Origin: Punica granatum | Lineage: Eukaryota; Streptophyta; Magnoliopsida; Myrtales; Lythraceae | Direction: 5' to 3' | Assembly (NCBI RefSeq): GCF_007655135.1 | Contig: NC_045131.1 | Coordinates: forward strand, 1,798,001 to 1,862,000 | Length of the DNA stretch: 64,000 nt | In this document: piece after piece, positions 62,244 to 64,000 of the stretch | How the letters are laid out: every line of letters begins with the position of its first letter | Position numbering within the stretch: position 1 is the stretch's first letter | The notes under the pieces: generated by a model | What the model was told of the DNA's origin: nothing | The model's input: only the letters and a program-made list of their open reading frames with translations | The model's database searches: none | Program-made: the position numbers and the translations under genes

Positions 62244-63797
62244 TACGAGTGGGAACAAAGCAGACCCCAGAAAACAAGAATTAGATTCACCGAGCAAAAT
62301 ACGAGGAAAAGACGATGAATGGATCCCTCTCTCTTTTTGCCGGTCTCCGTCTTTGTGTTGCTCTGTCTTGGCTCTGTTGCTTCGTGGGGCACGATCGAAA
62401 CGATGAAGCGAGTGAAAACCACCCCCGGTTTTCCATTTCTTTTTGGGGAAAGTAACATCGACGTTTTATTTACTTATCGTAAAATTAAATGATGTTAAGA
62501 AGGATTCGTGGCATTATCTCAAGAGAATACTCAACTTATTGAGTTATACACAATAAATAAAATTACCTTATAAGGTATATAAATATCCAACATGAATTTA
62601 ATTAGGTCATTATTATATACATAAAAGAAAATACTATAAGTTTGAGTGAATAATTTATATCAATCTGGAAAATAATAAACTACATGAGACCAAATCATTT
62701 CGGCATGTCTTGAATTCTAAATATTATGCACATGACCATCAATTTAACAAAAAATCAGCTCCAATTCATATTGTTAATTAATTAAAGGGTTTTATTAATG
62801 GGACGTAGAAGAAGAGAACGAGCGCGTCGTTGCATTTCCTCGAGAAACGCGTGGGCTATTGGGATATGCGTGGGTCCCGGGCTTTATCCTTATTTTATTG
62901 CATTCAATTTTGTCTCTTGTCCATTTTATTTTTCCAATGTGATCAGTCTTTTATTAATTCCTTTTCTTATTCAATATTATGGGAAAACGACAAAAACTCA
63001 CTTATAATTTGGGCTCGGGACAAATCGAATCATATTTTTTTATTTGAGATAATTAATCCATGTATTTATTCCGTTAGACATAGAGGATTACGATGTTAAT
63101 TTTTTTTTCTATTTTCAGTCTTCAATCTTTAACTTTTTAATCATTTTGATTCTAAATCTTTTTCTTTTATCATTCATATCCTAAACTTTACATTTTATTT
63201 CATTTTAGTTCTAAAAGAAAATCGAAAGGGAAGGAGGGGTTGCCGGTACCCACGGAGGACGCCGACGACCTCGGTGGAGGGGTCGGGGTCGCCGATTGGC
63301 AACCCAGACCCCTCTTTCCCTTTCGATTTTCTTTTAAGGATTAAAATGAAATAAAATAGAAAGTTTAGGATATGAATGATAAAAGAAACAGATTTAGAAT
63401 CAAAATGATTAAAAGGCTTAAGATTGAGAATTGAAAAAAAAAAAAAATTAATGCCGTAAAAAGATTTAAAAAAATTGTCTAAAGAATAAACTACAAGGGG
63501 GTTAATTGTTTCAAACAAAAGAACATGGTGCGATTTATCTCGATTTCAAATTACAATGGAATTTTTTTTGTCTTTTTTCCTTGAATTAATTCGAGAAGAA
63601 ATCCCCCTACCCAAAATAATACCTTCCCACCATGAAAATTATGTTAAGACCATGAAGGGCGGCTAACTAAACGATTCTGAACTTTAATAGTGTCTGAGCC
63701 TAATCAATTTCAATACAAAATTGTTTACACAAAAAATTCCAGAGAAAATAAAGAATCAACCAAGCACAAAAAATGAACATTTTTATGAAGCCAGTCG
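62244..63797. other. Spacer between laccase and FHY1-like genes, with a fold-back element
   Basis: Upstream of the FHY1-like gene and downstream of the laccase. Contains the FHY1-like promoter/leader (62244 to about 62800), AT-rich sequence, and a fold-back element at 63091-63456. No coding frame supported. Confidence 0.5.
63091..63456. mobile_element. Fold-back element with GC-rich centre
   Basis: Left arm about 63091-63245 and right arm about 63295-63456 are near-identical inverted copies; for example AATCATTTTGATTCTAAATC and AAAGAAAATCGAAAGGGAA appear in both. The 50-base centre is GC-rich. Same plan as the element at 33811-34225 but a different sequence. Confidence 0.8.
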
Positions 63798-63928
63798 TCA
63801 GCACTTGGGAAGATCGGAGGGCGGGGGAGGAAGTCTTTGCTTCCGGCCCTTTCCGTCCATCACCACCCATGCCATCTTCAGTCCCCAGCTCGTGTGCACC
63901 TCCAGGTGACAGTGCATGAACCATACTC
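63798..63928 (-). CDS. Laccase, last exon (gene continues beyond the right edge)
   Basis: After an acceptor (CTTGATAG) at 63929, 131 bases code the end of a laccase: [20 protein letters not shown], then [20 protein letters not shown] and KC before the stop. [12 protein letters not shown] is the fourth copper-binding region; the first and third His bind the trinuclear copper cluster, Cys and the last His bind the T1 copper, and Leu is the axial residue, giving a high-potential site. [11 protein letters not shown] is the usual plant laccase ending. Plant laccases are secreted apoplastic oxidases that polymerise monolignols. The intron upstream runs past the window end, so the rest of the gene is not visible. 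Confidence 0.93.
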
Positions 63929-64000
63929 CTATCAAGATATTGAAGAAAAAGAATCGTCAAAGTAAATATCGGAAACGCTAACAAAAGTTTTTACCGTAAC

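Noticed and set aside
62800..62880. FHY3/FAR1 binding site (CACGCGC) upstream of the FHY1-like gene
   Set aside because: Only CACGCGT and partial matches are present, not the full core.
63195..63518. 107-codon minus-strand frame
   Set aside because: It reads through a fold-back element; the hairpin arms explain the open frame.

Overview
The window is nuclear DNA of a flowering plant, most likely a woody eudicot. The evidence is GT-AG introns with AT-rich interiors, CT/GA-rich leaders, AT-rich spacers with many microsatellites, and a gene set found only in plants (ASYMMETRIC LEAVES1, GRAS, WRKY, FHY1, SIAMESE-related, laccase, a family VII receptor-like cytoplasmic kinase). I cannot name the species from sequence alone.

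Thirteen protein-coding genes can be supported, most rebuilt exon by exon with consistent splice phases. Left to right: an unrecognised minus-strand gene cut by the left edge (1-395); ALG10 glucosyltransferase (983-4032, +); a pectin acetylesterase (5585-8842, +); a POLTERGEIST-like PP2C (11515-13673, -); a TRM32-like DUF4378 protein (18709-21417, +); an AS1/PHANTASTICA MYB factor (22507-23571, -); a PBL-type kinase (36241-38286, +); an active-site-complete rhomboid protease (39088-40635, -); an SCL14/SCL33-type GRAS regulator (42430-44634, +); a chloroplast NAD(P)-binding protein (44922-46507, -); a HAD-family hydrolase (48082-49846, -); a WRKY49-like factor (53516-55114, -); a SIAMESE-related CDK inhibitor (58877-59089, +); an FHY1-like phytochrome A shuttle protein (59904-62243, -). 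The last exon of a laccase lies at 63798-63928 (-), which makes fourteen with the edge fragments counted.

The genes do not form a pathway or cluster; this is ordinary plant gene order. The spacers hold most of the unusual structure: a three-copy MITE family, three long fold-back elements, a candidate 800-bp Helitron, a tandemly duplicated AT-rich block, and at least six very short poly(A)-tailed insertions flanked by target-site duplications. Within genes, the best observations are two GC-AG introns in the pectin acetylesterase, an in-frame intron-like segment and a NAGNAG acceptor in the TRM32-like gene, and an upstream ORF that ends on the AS1 start codon. I found no sign of a novel multi-gene system.
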